This document shows, piece after piece, positions 9,045 to 18,247 of a stretch of DNA of 64,000 bases. The DNA comes from an uncultured Clostridia bacterium (GTDB lineage: Bacteria > Bacillota > Clostridia > Lutisporales > Lutisporaceae): assembly GCA_937930535.1 (NCBI GenBank), contig CALGKJ010000008.1, forward strand, positions 1 through 64,000. Direction: 5' to 3'. A program made the translations under genes and the position numbers. Within the stretch, counting starts at the first letter, position 1. Each line of letters starts with the position of its first letter. The notes under the pieces are model-generated. The model saw nothing but the letters and a program-made list of their open reading frames with translations, had not been told where the DNA came from and made no database searches.

Positions 9045-10769
9045 ATGCTTTTAAAGGGTATTAGCGTTTCTCCCGGTATAGCTATCGGAAAGGTTTTGCT
9101 AAAAGAAGAAGTGACAGTTGAAATAAAAAGAAATGAAATTCATGATATCGACACTGAATTAAAAAGACTAGAAAACGCTATGGAGAAAAGTAAAAACCAG
9201 CTTCAGGAGCTGTATGAGCAAACCCTGCAAAAGTCAGGAAAGCATGAGGCTCAAATATTTGCTTCTCATGCAATGATTCTTGAGGATGAAGGCTTCATAG
9301 GACAGGTACAAAGCAAGGTAAGACTAGATAAGGTAAATGCTGAATGGGCAATGAAGGAAGTAAGTGAACAACTGGTAAAGATGTTTGAGGAAATGGAAAA
9401 TGAATATATGCAGGAAAGAGCAATGGACATTAAGGAAGTGTCCATGAAGATGCTCAGAAATCTTTCAGGCAGCAATGATGATTGCTTGAAGCAGGTAAAT
9501 GAGCCTGTAATAATCGTTACCAAGGAGCTTACTGCTTCGGATATTGTACAAATGGATAGCAATAATATACTTGGTTTTGTTACTGAAGAAGGAGGCAAGA
9601 CCTCTCACTCAGCAATAATGGCTCGTTCTATGGAGGTTCCTGCTGTATTTGGTATTGAGGGTGCATGTATCAAGATACAAAACGGAGATAAGCTGATAAT
9701 AGATGCGGCTAATGGAACAGTTATTGTTAACCCAGAGCAGGATATATTAGATAAGTATGGCGATAAGAAGCAGAAGTTAGAAAAACGAATGAGAATTCTT
9801 TCAAAAATCAAGGGTACGGAAACCATAACTACTGATGGTGTGAAGCTTGAGGTTGCCTGCAATATAGGATTGCCGGAGGATGTAGAAAAAGTTATTGAAA
9901 AGGGCGGAGAGGGTATAGGACTTTTCAGAACTGAGTTTTTGTATATGAGCAGAACAAGCTTGCCTACTGAGGAAGAACAGTATAAAGCATATAAAACAGT
10001 GCTGGAGAAAATGAAGGGTAAGCAGGTAGTAATAAGAACCTTTGATGTGGGCGGTGACAAGGCTCTTGATTATTTGGAGTTCCCCAAGGAGGATAACCCC
10101 TTTCTTGGATATAGGGCAATCCGTTATTGTCTGGACAAAAGGGATTTATGGAAGGTACAGCTTAGGGCTATTCTCAGAGCCAGTGTACATGGAAATGCAA
10201 AGCTCATGTTTCCGATGATTTCAGCCTTAAGCGAGCTGAGACTAGCCAAGGAAATACTGGAGGAGGTCAAGGACGGCTTAAGAAAGCAGGAGATACCCTT
10301 TTGCGAAAAGCTGGAGGTAGGAATAATGATTGAAACACCTGCCGCGGTGTGGATGGCTGATCTGCTGGCTAAAGAGGTTGACTTTTTCAGCATAGGTACT
10401 AATGACTTAATACAATATACTATGGCAGTAGACAGGATGAATCCTCATGTGGCACATCTATACAGCCAATATAATCCGGCAGTATTGCGAAGCATAAAAA
10501 GAACTATAGATGCAGCTCATGAAGCTGGAATATGGGTGGGGATGTGCGGTGAAGCGGCAGCAGACCCCAAGCTTATTCCCATATTAATCGGAATGGGACT
10601 TGATGAGTTCAGCATGAATCCCTCCTCAGTGCTGGAAGCAAAACGGATTATAAAGCAGTTTTCCAAAAAGGAAACGGAAGGTCTGGTTGATTGGGTAATG
10701 AAAATGTCAACGGCTGCTGAGGTTGAAGGCTTTTTGACCAGCATTGAGAAGACTGTTGATTTGGGGTAA
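9045..10769 (+). CDS. ptsI: Phosphoenolpyruvate-protein phosphotransferase (PTS enzyme I)
   Basis: 574 aa with GFVTEEGGKTSHSAIMARSMEVPAV, GEGIGLFRTEFLYM and FFSIGTNDLIQYTMAVDR. Confidence 0.95.
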   Translation: MLLKGISVSPGIAIGKVLLKEEVTVEIKRNEIHDIDTELKRLENAMEKSKNQLQELYEQTLQKSGKHEAQIFASHAMILEDEGFIGQVQSKVRLDKVNAEWAMKEVSEQLVKMFEEMENEYMQERAMDIKEVSMKMLRNLSGSNDDCLKQVNEPVIIVTKELTASDIVQMDSNNILGFVTEEGGKTSHSAIMARSMEVPAVFGIEGACIKIQNGDKLIIDAANGTVIVNPEQDILDKYGDKKQKLEKRMRILSKIKGTETITTDGVKLEVACNIGLPEDVEKVIEKGGEGIGLFRTEFLYMSRTSLPTEEEQYKAYKTVLEKMKGKQVVIRTFDVGGDKALDYLEFPKEDNPFLGYRAIRYCLDKRDLWKVQLRAILRASVHGNAKLMFPMISALSELRLAKEILEEVKDGLRKQEIPFCEKLEVGIMIETPAAVWMADLLAKEVDFFSIGTNDLIQYTMAVDRMNPHVAHLYSQYNPAVLRSIKRTIDAAHEAGIWVGMCGEAAADPKLIPILIGMGLDEFSMNPSSVLEAKRIIKQFSKKETEGLVDWVMKMSTAAEVEGFLTSIEKTVDLG

Positions 10770-10781
10770 ACTATTATAATA

Positions 10782-10819
10782 AAGTCTGCAATCTAATAAG
10801 TTGCAGGCTTATCTTTCGT
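10782..10819 (+). terminator. Putative Rho-independent terminator of PTS operon
   Basis: AAGTCTGCAA...TTGCAGGCTT stem followed by a T-rich stretch. Confidence 0.65.
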
Positions 10820-10980
10820 TTGATGTGGAATACTTTTCCTACATATGTTTATTTAGTATAATAGTAAGGTAGCTGAATTTATATTTATGGGTTTACATAA
10901 TCATCTAAGGCTTTACAAAATATATGTATCTTACTAAGTACTTGATAAAGCAAATGAAAGATAAGAAAGAAGGAAGCAGA

Positions 10981-11892
10981 ATGAGCAAGATTTTTATAAT
11001 GGGATTAGCCAATATAGAAGTAACCTGTCCTGTTGATGCATTTCCATTGGAGTACTCCCCAATACAATTTATGAGCTTCAAATTATCCAGCTCTGTATCA
11101 GGAGTAGGCTATAACCTAACCAAAGCCTTCAAAACTCTCGGGGCAGAGGTAGAGCTGTGCACAATACTAGGCAAGGATGGAAATGGCAGTGTTATATATA
11201 ATGAAATGACAGGGCTAGGGATACCTGAGGATGGACTTGTCAGATGCATGGATCAAAGCTTTGCATCAGTAATATTATATGATCAAGAAGGCAGAAGAAA
11301 GATATTCTGTGATTTGAAAAACGCACAGGAAATGGTTTATCCTTATGAAATAGCAAAAAAGAAGCTGATGAATAGCTCCATAGCAGTTTTATGCAATACC
11401 AATTTATCAAGACCATTTTTAAAGCTGGCAAAGGAGCTGAATATTCCTATTGTAACAGATGTTCATGTTATAAATGATCTGGAAGACGAGTACCATAAGG
11501 AATTTTTAACATATGCAGATATACTGTTTATGAGTCATGAGAGACTCACAGATACCCCGGAAGAGTTTGTTAAAAAGCTCACCAATAAGTATAATACAAA
11601 AATAGTTGTTGTAGGACTTGGTAAAGAAGGAGCACTGCTTTATGTACGAGAAGATAATTTCCTTGGAAGATTTAATGCTGTCAGCCTTAGACCTGTAGTT
11701 AATACTGTGGGAGCGGGAGATGCTTTACTAAGCTCATTTGTTTATTTTTATAATAAAGATAAAAATCCCTATGAAGCAGTAAAAAAGGCAATGATATTTG
11801 CAGGTAACAAAATTGGATACAATGGAGGGGCTTCGGGTTTTATCTGCGAGGAAGAAGTGAATGAAATGTATACACAATACATAGGAGGATAA
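10981..11892 (+). CDS. PfkB-family carbohydrate kinase
   Basis: GVGYNLTKAFKTLGAEVELCTILGKDGNG and NTVGAGDALLSSFVYFY; ATG 10981 after GAAGGAAG. Confidence 0.8.
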   Translation: MSKIFIMGLANIEVTCPVDAFPLEYSPIQFMSFKLSSSVSGVGYNLTKAFKTLGAEVELCTILGKDGNGSVIYNEMTGLGIPEDGLVRCMDQSFASVILYDQEGRRKIFCDLKNAQEMVYPYEIAKKKLMNSSIAVLCNTNLSRPFLKLAKELNIPIVTDVHVINDLEDEYHKEFLTYADILFMSHERLTDTPEEFVKKLTNKYNTKIVVVGLGKEGALLYVREDNFLGRFNAVSLRPVVNTVGAGDALLSSFVYFYNKDKNPYEAVKKAMIFAGNKIGYNGGASGFICEEEVNEMYTQYIGG

Positions 11893-11895
11893 AAA

Positions 11896-12645
11896 ATGCA
11901 AGAGCAATTTATAAACCTGACGTTAGAAAATATCGAAAATGAACATCTTTGCTGTGCTATCGCAGATAAGAAGCATCAAGCAGGTGTAGATATCAAGAAG
12001 GAGTGGCTGAAAGCAAGAATAAAAGAGGGACATGTTTTCAGGAAGCTAAATCAAAAGGGCAAAGTATTTATTGAGTATGCCCCCTTGGAAACTGCTTGGG
12101 TTCCAGTTGAAGGAGACAACTATATCTACATCTATTGTTTATGGGTATCGGGAAGCTTTAAGGAAAAGGGCTATGGCAAGGAGCTGCTGCAATACTGTAT
12201 ACAAGAAGCAAAGGACAAAAAGAAATCTGGAATATGTGTGATTAGCTCAAATAAGAAAAAACCATTTTTGTCGGATAAAAAATTCATGGAGAAGCATGGC
12301 TTTAAGGTGGTTGACAGCATAGGCAAAGAATATGAGCTGCTGGCACTTTCCTTTGATGGCAGTAATCCAAAATTTAGAAATGATGCAAAGAAACAAACAA
12401 TAGAATCAAAGGAACTGACAGTGTATTATGGACTACAATGTCCTTATATTCCAAATTGCATAGAGCAAATAAAAGCATACTGTTATAATAATGAGATCAA
12501 GATAAACACCATAAAAATTGATACCCTTGAAAAAGCAAAAAATGTACCTTGTATATTTAATAACTGGGCTGTGTTTTATAATAGAGAATTTAAAACTGTA
12601 CATTTGCTCAATGAAGGATATTTAAAGAAAATGCTAGAGGCATAA
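11896..12645 (+). CDS. GNAT-family N-acetyltransferase with YoaP-like C-terminal domain
   Basis: GNAT core GSFKEKGYGKELLQYCIQEAK; C-terminal LTVYYGLQCPYIPNCIEQIKAYC...NNWAVFYNREFKTVHLLNEGYLKKML. Confidence 0.7.
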   Translation: MQEQFINLTLENIENEHLCCAIADKKHQAGVDIKKEWLKARIKEGHVFRKLNQKGKVFIEYAPLETAWVPVEGDNYIYIYCLWVSGSFKEKGYGKELLQYCIQEAKDKKKSGICVISSNKKKPFLSDKKFMEKHGFKVVDSIGKEYELLALSFDGSNPKFRNDAKKQTIESKELTVYYGLQCPYIPNCIEQIKAYCYNNEIKINTIKIDTLEKAKNVPCIFNNWAVFYNREFKTVHLLNEGYLKKMLEA

Positions 12646-12672
12646 TAGGAAAAAGAATATTTACTGCAAAAA

Positions 12673-12720
12673 CAAAGGGAAGCGTGCTATAGAAGTATAG
12701 GGGTGCTTCCCTTTGTGTTT
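12673..12720 (+). terminator. Putative terminator hairpin
   Basis: CAAAGGGAAGC...GCTTCCCTTTG inverted repeat followed by TGTTT. Confidence 0.6.
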
Positions 12721-12932
12721 AAATATAGGACAGAGGCTATGGTTGTATACAGGGTAAATTTATGTTACTATACTAATAAGTTAAAATATTAGTATTAACT
12801 AATTAAGGTATTAAAGTGCCAATTCTAACAGTTTCAGAAAATTAATATTTTAATGATGCTATATGTAGGGAGGTGCTGCCTTAAACAGTATTGTTGTAAT
12901 TACAAATATATAAAATAAAAGGAGAGATTAAT

Positions 12933-13607
12933 ATGAAAAAGGTATTATGTATTATACTAACGGTGGCTATGCTAATTTCTATGAGTATTATTGCAACCGC
13001 TGGCGAAAATGATGACTATACAGAAGTAAAAAAGCAGGATGCTAAAGCAATAGAGTTTATAAACAAAAACATTGACAAATTATTGGAGCAAGGAAGAAAA
13101 GCGGCTGAAAAGGATGCAAAGAGCAATATGGTTGCTACTCTGGCTGGTTCTTCGGCTCTAGGTACATATGGAGATATTCTTGTCAGTCTTATAATAAGCT
13201 CAGGAAGCGTTGGATTTGCTGGACATGCTGCAATTGTTGATACTAACAGTGCAATGACTATAGAATCCTATGCAAAGAGCTTCAGCCCGATTGACAAGGA
13301 TGGAGTACAATACTATACTAATAACTGGAATAATTCCTCAGGAGCTTTATTGGTAAGACCTTATGGAGCAAGCCTAAGCCAATACAATAAAGCAGTAGCA
13401 TATTCTCAAAAACAAGTAGGCAAGCCATATAACTGGAATTTCTTTAATAAAACAACAACAAGCAGCTTTTATTGCAGCCAGCTAGTTTGGCTTGCTTGGC
13501 TGGATGCAGGCATTGACGTTGAAAAAGGCTCATTCCCAAATGGCGTTATTGCTCCTGCTGACATAGTTAATTCATCCAATACATATATCGTGACTCAGGT
13601 TAAATAG
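12933..13607 (+). CDS. Secreted permuted papain-like amidase/peptidase (YiiX/NlpC-P60 superfamily)
   Basis: Signal peptide MKKVLCIILTVAMLISMSIIATAG; GHAAIVD (His) and FYCSQLVWLAW (Cys) in permuted order. Confidence 0.65.
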   Translation: MKKVLCIILTVAMLISMSIIATAGENDDYTEVKKQDAKAIEFINKNIDKLLEQGRKAAEKDAKSNMVATLAGSSALGTYGDILVSLIISSGSVGFAGHAAIVDTNSAMTIESYAKSFSPIDKDGVQYYTNNWNNSSGALLVRPYGASLSQYNKAVAYSQKQVGKPYNWNFFNKTTTSSFYCSQLVWLAWLDAGIDVEKGSFPNGVIAPADIVNSSNTYIVTQVK

Positions 13608-13709
13608 TATACAACCATAGGCAGCTTCACCGTTGCTTTTGCAGCGGTGAAGTCCTATGGCTGCTCTATAGGAAAGCAACCATAAAACTATAGATTAAGA
13701 GGTAATAAT

Positions 13710-14834
13710 ATGAAATCTGTGAATAACAAGTATAAAAGTAATATTTCTCTTCTGGCAATATGCATTTTTCTTATATTAATAAGCTTTTTTTCAGTTTCTT
13801 GTACAAAGCAAATAAAGAAATTTAAGGGTGACTATGCAATCATATATACTAATATATTTAAACCTGAGGGCGGAATAATGGACATTGACACCAATGGCAG
13901 AATACTAGGTAAAGAAGCATTAGAAATGCAGGACATATTATTTGCAGCTAATAGTGATGACTACATAATAATGTCGGGACATAGAAAAAATAATAATATA
14001 CTATACCAATCAAATGGCACTAAAAAGGAAGTACATTTTCTAAATAATCCTAAATACACAGGCGTTACGGCAGTTGAGCTGTACAATGAAAAAATAGTAG
14101 CTATTATGAATGGAAATGTATCAGAGGGTATATATAAAACTTTACTGGTGATCCAAGATGTAAATGATAAGGTTCTATATGAGGAAATTATAAAAATGTA
14201 CCCCCATGATTTAATTATAGAAAATCAGACACTTTATATCAGCGGCAACAGCAAGAGGATAGATGCAGGTGATTGGGACAGCAAAATAATGAAATTTGAC
14301 TTGGTTAAAAATGAATTTATAGAAGAGCAAACACATGATTCTTTGTACAACTTTAAGAAGCTTCAATTACTGAATAATGATCTATATGCTTTAGCAGAGG
14401 ACAAAAACTACAATCCCAGGATTATTAGTATTATTGATAAAGATACTTTAGATATAAAAGCACAAAAGACCTTTGAGGAAAACATTGTAGACATACTAAG
14501 CTATGATGGATACATGTTCATTCTTTTTAATGACAAGCTGCTAAAGTGCGATAAAGACTTTAACATTATTGAAACTAAAAGCATCAATAGTGATACAGGT
14601 CATTACATAAGCTATAGTCTGTTAGTTGATAAGGAATTATATCTATTTATTAGAGCTGAAAAAAAAGAAGTGCTGGCTAAGGGTAAAATAATGATAGGCA
14701 AAATTGCAAGGATAAGCTTGGATAATTTATCGGATGTCAAATATACCGATTTTAAGGTTGATAACAGTGATAATATAGAAAACATTGTGTTTTTTCCTAC
14801 AAGCTTTTTTATAGAGAAACAACGTCAAAATTGA
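13710..14834 (+). CDS. Putative lipoprotein, repeated beta-strand (propeller-like) content
   Basis: Lipobox-like ILISFFSVSC at N terminus; no recognised catalytic motif. Confidence 0.5.
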   Translation: MKSVNNKYKSNISLLAICIFLILISFFSVSCTKQIKKFKGDYAIIYTNIFKPEGGIMDIDTNGRILGKEALEMQDILFAANSDDYIIMSGHRKNNNILYQSNGTKKEVHFLNNPKYTGVTAVELYNEKIVAIMNGNVSEGIYKTLLVIQDVNDKVLYEEIIKMYPHDLIIENQTLYISGNSKRIDAGDWDSKIMKFDLVKNEFIEEQTHDSLYNFKKLQLLNNDLYALAEDKNYNPRIISIIDKDTLDIKAQKTFEENIVDILSYDGYMFILFNDKLLKCDKDFNIIETKSINSDTGHYISYSLLVDKELYLFIRAEKKEVLAKGKIMIGKIARISLDNLSDVKYTDFKVDNSDNIENIVFFPTSFFIEKQRQN

Positions 14835-14871
14835 ATTTTTCCAGTTGGTTATCTATATTAAATAGCTGTAA

Positions 14872-14906
14872 AAATCTGTGAGTAATTTCACAGATTTCTA
14901 TTTTTG
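14872..14906 (+). terminator. Rho-independent terminator
   Basis: AAATCTGTGAGTAATTTCACAGATTT stem followed by CTATTTTTG. Confidence 0.7.
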
Positions 14907-14959
14907 AATTATAAGATAAATTACAAGCTTCACTGCTTGAAGTAACTAAGAGCGTTACC

Positions 14960-15217
14960 TTGGATGCTAAGTATATACAAGAAGGTCTAAGAGTTATACA
15001 GCAAAATGGTGAACGATTAAATCAAACAAATAAAACCTTGAGTGAGACTTCGGATATTATCACAAAGGGCTGGTCAGAAAGACATAAGCCAGATGATGTA
15101 CGCATTCAGAAGAAGGGTGATCAGATCCTTAGAGTAGAGAGAGTTCATGCCCCTAACAATTCTTATGATTTATGGGATAAGGCACCTATACTTAATCATA
15201 GTATGGCAAGTCCATAA
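14960..15217 (+). pseudogene. Short ORF of unknown identity, possible gene remnant
   Basis: 85-aa open frame with TTG start and no clear RBS; in-frame reading extends upstream to about 14909 without a good start. Confidence 0.3.
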
Positions 15218-15355
15218 TTGATAAATCAACAGATATTAATTACAGTGCCTTATTAATCACTTGATAAAATTAGGCATAACTATTATACTAATCCATATAA
15301 AATAATAGGTATGCTAAAAGTTTAGCATTTTGACATAATCATATGGAGGAATAAT

Positions 15356-16333
15356 ATGACTACTATAAAAGATGTAGCACAAAAGGCAGGTGTAACAGTT
15401 ACAACTGTCTCACGTATTTTAAATAACAGAGGATATATAAGCGATGCCACAAGACAGAAGGTTCATGCTGTAATGGAGGAGCTGAACTATCAGCCTAATG
15501 AAATCGCTCGTTCCTTGTATAGGAGGAAGTCCAACTTAATAGGGCTGATTATACCTACAGTTGCTCATCCATTTTTTAGTGAGCTATCAAGCTATATAGA
15601 ATACTATGCTTATGAAGCGGGATATAAAATATTACTATGCAATTCACATCTGGATAAAGTGAAGGAAAAAGAATATCTGGATATGCTTAAACGAAACAAG
15701 GTTGATGGAATAATAATGGGGAGTCATACCTTGGAGGTTGATGACTATATAAATCCCAAGCTTCCTATTGTAACCTTTGACAGGTGTATATCCAATGATA
15801 TACCCTACATATCTTCTGATAACTTTCAAGGGGGTAAGCTGGCAACAAGCTTGTTGATTGAGAGGGGCTGCAAAAAAATTGCTCATATAAGCGGTAATCT
15901 GAATTTAAGCTTATTGGCAAATAAAAGATATGAGGCTTTTATAGCAGAGGTAAATAACAGAAATGTTGAGCATGTAACAGTGCAAACGGAAATTAATGTA
16001 TTTGACAGCAAGCAGTATGAAAAGCTGATACATAGATTGTTTGAGGAGCATCCTGATATTGACGGAGTATTCTCCAGCAGTGATAATATGGCGGCAAATG
16101 TTATCAAGGTATGTTATAGGCTGAATAAAAATATACCTGCTGATGTCAAGATTATAGGGTATGATGATACAATGGTAGCTTCCTTATTGGTGCCGCAGCT
16201 TACTACCATAAGACAGCCTATTGAGGAAATGGGAAGACTTGCCATAGAGTTAATAATAAAGCAGATAAATCAAGAGGAAGTTGAAAAGAAGAATATACTG
16301 CCAGTTAAACTAATTGAAAGAGAAACCACATAA
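15356..16333 (+). CDS. LacI-family transcriptional regulator
   Basis: MTTIKDVAQKAGVTVTTVSRILNNRGYISDATRQKVHAVMEELNYQPNEIARSL plus periplasmic-binding-like ligand domain. Confidence 0.93.
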   Translation: MTTIKDVAQKAGVTVTTVSRILNNRGYISDATRQKVHAVMEELNYQPNEIARSLYRRKSNLIGLIIPTVAHPFFSELSSYIEYYAYEAGYKILLCNSHLDKVKEKEYLDMLKRNKVDGIIMGSHTLEVDDYINPKLPIVTFDRCISNDIPYISSDNFQGGKLATSLLIERGCKKIAHISGNLNLSLLANKRYEAFIAEVNNRNVEHVTVQTEINVFDSKQYEKLIHRLFEEHPDIDGVFSSSDNMAANVIKVCYRLNKNIPADVKIIGYDDTMVASLLVPQLTTIRQPIEEMGRLAIELIIKQINQEEVEKKNILPVKLIERETT

Positions 16334-16399
16334 TATACAAGCTATACAAAATATACTTTTAAAGGTGTTCGCACTAATAAGAGTATATTTTTTATTCGC

Positions 16400-16421
16400 A
16401 TATGTTAACCGGTTGACATAT
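16400..16421. promoter_or_regulatory. LacI-type operator upstream of sucrose phosphorylase gene
   Basis: TATGTTAACC|GGTTGACATA palindrome with one mismatch; core AACCGGTT. Confidence 0.7.
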
Positions 16422-16582
16422 AGGCATTCTTAAAGCTATAATCAATATAAATACCTATGAAGCTCTGTATTTGTCAAAGTAAAAAAATATTTATTTTGAC
16501 AGAACACCTATAGCGTAGGTTACTAAAGCAGCTTTCAATGTGTTTTATATATTTAATAATTTAAAGAATTGGAGTGAAGAAA

Positions 16583-18028
16583 ATGCCCTTAAACAATGGG
16601 ATAATGCTGATTACATATGCGGATAGCATGGGTAAAAACTTACAAGAGCTAGGGAATAATCTTAAAAAACATTTTAAAGGAATCGTCAGCAGTGTACACA
16701 TATTACCTTTCTATCCTTCTTCTGCGGATAGAGGATTTGCACCCCTTACCTACAAGGAAGTAGATGAGGCATTTGGTACATGGGAGGATATCGAGGCATT
16801 AAAACAGGATTTTCAGCTTATGTATGATTTTATGATCAACCACATATCAAGAAGCTCTGAATATTATAAGGATTTCGCACAGAATAAGGATAATTCTCCT
16901 TATAAGGATTTATTTATAAGGTATAAAAATTTCTGGCCAAATGGAGAGCCAAGTCAGGAGGATATAGATCTTATATATAAAAGAAAGCCTAGAGCACCAT
17001 ATGTAGAGGTTGACTTTGCTGATGGTACTCAGGAGAAGATATGGTGTACCTTTGACAGTGAACAGATAGATCTTGATGTAAATACTGAGACTACAAGAAA
17101 CTTCATTAAGGATTCGCTGCTGTACCTTGCAGACAAAGGGGCTTCCATTATTAGATTAGATGCCTTTGCATATGCAACCAAAAAGCTTGGTACAAACTGC
17201 TTCTTTATTGAACCAGAGGTGTGGGAGCTGCTTGAATATGCAAAATCAATATTAGAACCCCATGGAGTAGAGATACTGCCGGAAATACATGAGCATTATT
17301 CTATTCAGATGAAACTGGCAGAGAAGGGATATTGGGTATATGATTTTGCACTGCCTATGCTGCTTTTATATACACTTTACAGCGGTTCAAACAAACGCCT
17401 TATAAACTGGCTGAAGCAATGCCCAAGAAATCAATTTACTACCTTGGATACACATGATGGAATAGGAGTTGTAGATGTAATTGATCTTTTAACACCTGAA
17501 GAAATAGAACAAACCAAGGAATATCTATACTCAAGAGGAGCCAATGTAAAAAGAATATATAACTCAGTTGCTTACAATAACCTCGATATTTATCAAGTCA
17601 ACTGTACATATTATTCAGCTTTGGGTAACAACGATGATGCCTATCTGCTGGCCAGAGCAATACAATTTTTTACACCAGGGATTCCACAGGTTTATTATGT
17701 AGGACTATTAGCCGGCGAAAATGATATAGAGCTTCTTGAGGAAACAAAGGTTGGCAGGAATATCAACAGACATTACTATACCTCGGAAGAAATAGCACAA
17801 AATCTTGAAAGACCTATACTTAAGAAGCTTTTTAGCTTAATGAAGTTCCGTAATTTTTACCCTGTGTTTGACGGTGATTTCTCAATTTCTGATCTTAGTG
17901 AAGACAATATGCTGGAAATCACATGGAAAAAGAATGAACTTAAGGCTACGTTAAAAGCTGATCTTAGAAGTCGCAAATTTAGTATAACGTATTTTAATCC
18001 AGAAAAAAGAGAGCTTGCAGAGTTATAG
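16583..18028 (+). CDS. gtfA: Sucrose phosphorylase (GH13)
   Basis: LITYADSMGKNLQELGNNLKKHFKGIVSSVHILPFYPSSADRGFAPLTYKEVDEAFG; ASIIRLDAFAYATKK and LPEIHEHY. Confidence 0.9.
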   Translation: MPLNNGIMLITYADSMGKNLQELGNNLKKHFKGIVSSVHILPFYPSSADRGFAPLTYKEVDEAFGTWEDIEALKQDFQLMYDFMINHISRSSEYYKDFAQNKDNSPYKDLFIRYKNFWPNGEPSQEDIDLIYKRKPRAPYVEVDFADGTQEKIWCTFDSEQIDLDVNTETTRNFIKDSLLYLADKGASIIRLDAFAYATKKLGTNCFFIEPEVWELLEYAKSILEPHGVEILPEIHEHYSIQMKLAEKGYWVYDFALPMLLLYTLYSGSNKRLINWLKQCPRNQFTTLDTHDGIGVVDVIDLLTPEEIEQTKEYLYSRGANVKRIYNSVAYNNLDIYQVNCTYYSALGNNDDAYLLARAIQFFTPGIPQVYYVGLLAGENDIELLEETKVGRNINRHYYTSEEIAQNLERPILKKLFSLMKFRNFYPVFDGDFSISDLSEDNMLEITWKKNELKATLKADLRSRKFSITYFNPEKRELAEL

Positions 18029-18125
18029 GGAAGCAGCCATAAAATTTAACTTATTTACATGTTGGTTATTGCTTTCCTTCTAGGTTCTGAGCTTGGAATA
18101 ATTTGAGTTTTAAGCTAAAAACCTG
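18024..18125 (+). repeat. Dispersed two-hairpin repeat, copy A
   Basis: About 90% identical by eye, over ~100 bp, to the reverse complement of 28603-28705; internal inverted repeats in both halves. Confidence 0.75.
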
Positions 18126-18146
18126 TTGTATAAAATAAAATGACTT

Positions 18147-18172
18147 CCATATGTCAACCGGTTGACATATGG
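18147..18172. promoter_or_regulatory. LacI-type operator upstream of sugar-binding protein gene
   Basis: CCATATGTCAACCGGTTGACATATGG is a perfect 26-bp palindrome sharing the AACCGGTT core with the 16400 site. Confidence 0.8.
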
Positions 18173-18247
18173 TATCAGGAGATATATAATGAAATTGAGA
18201 AAAAAGTGATTGCTAAAGAAAAAAATTATAGGTGTGGAGGGAAAAAA

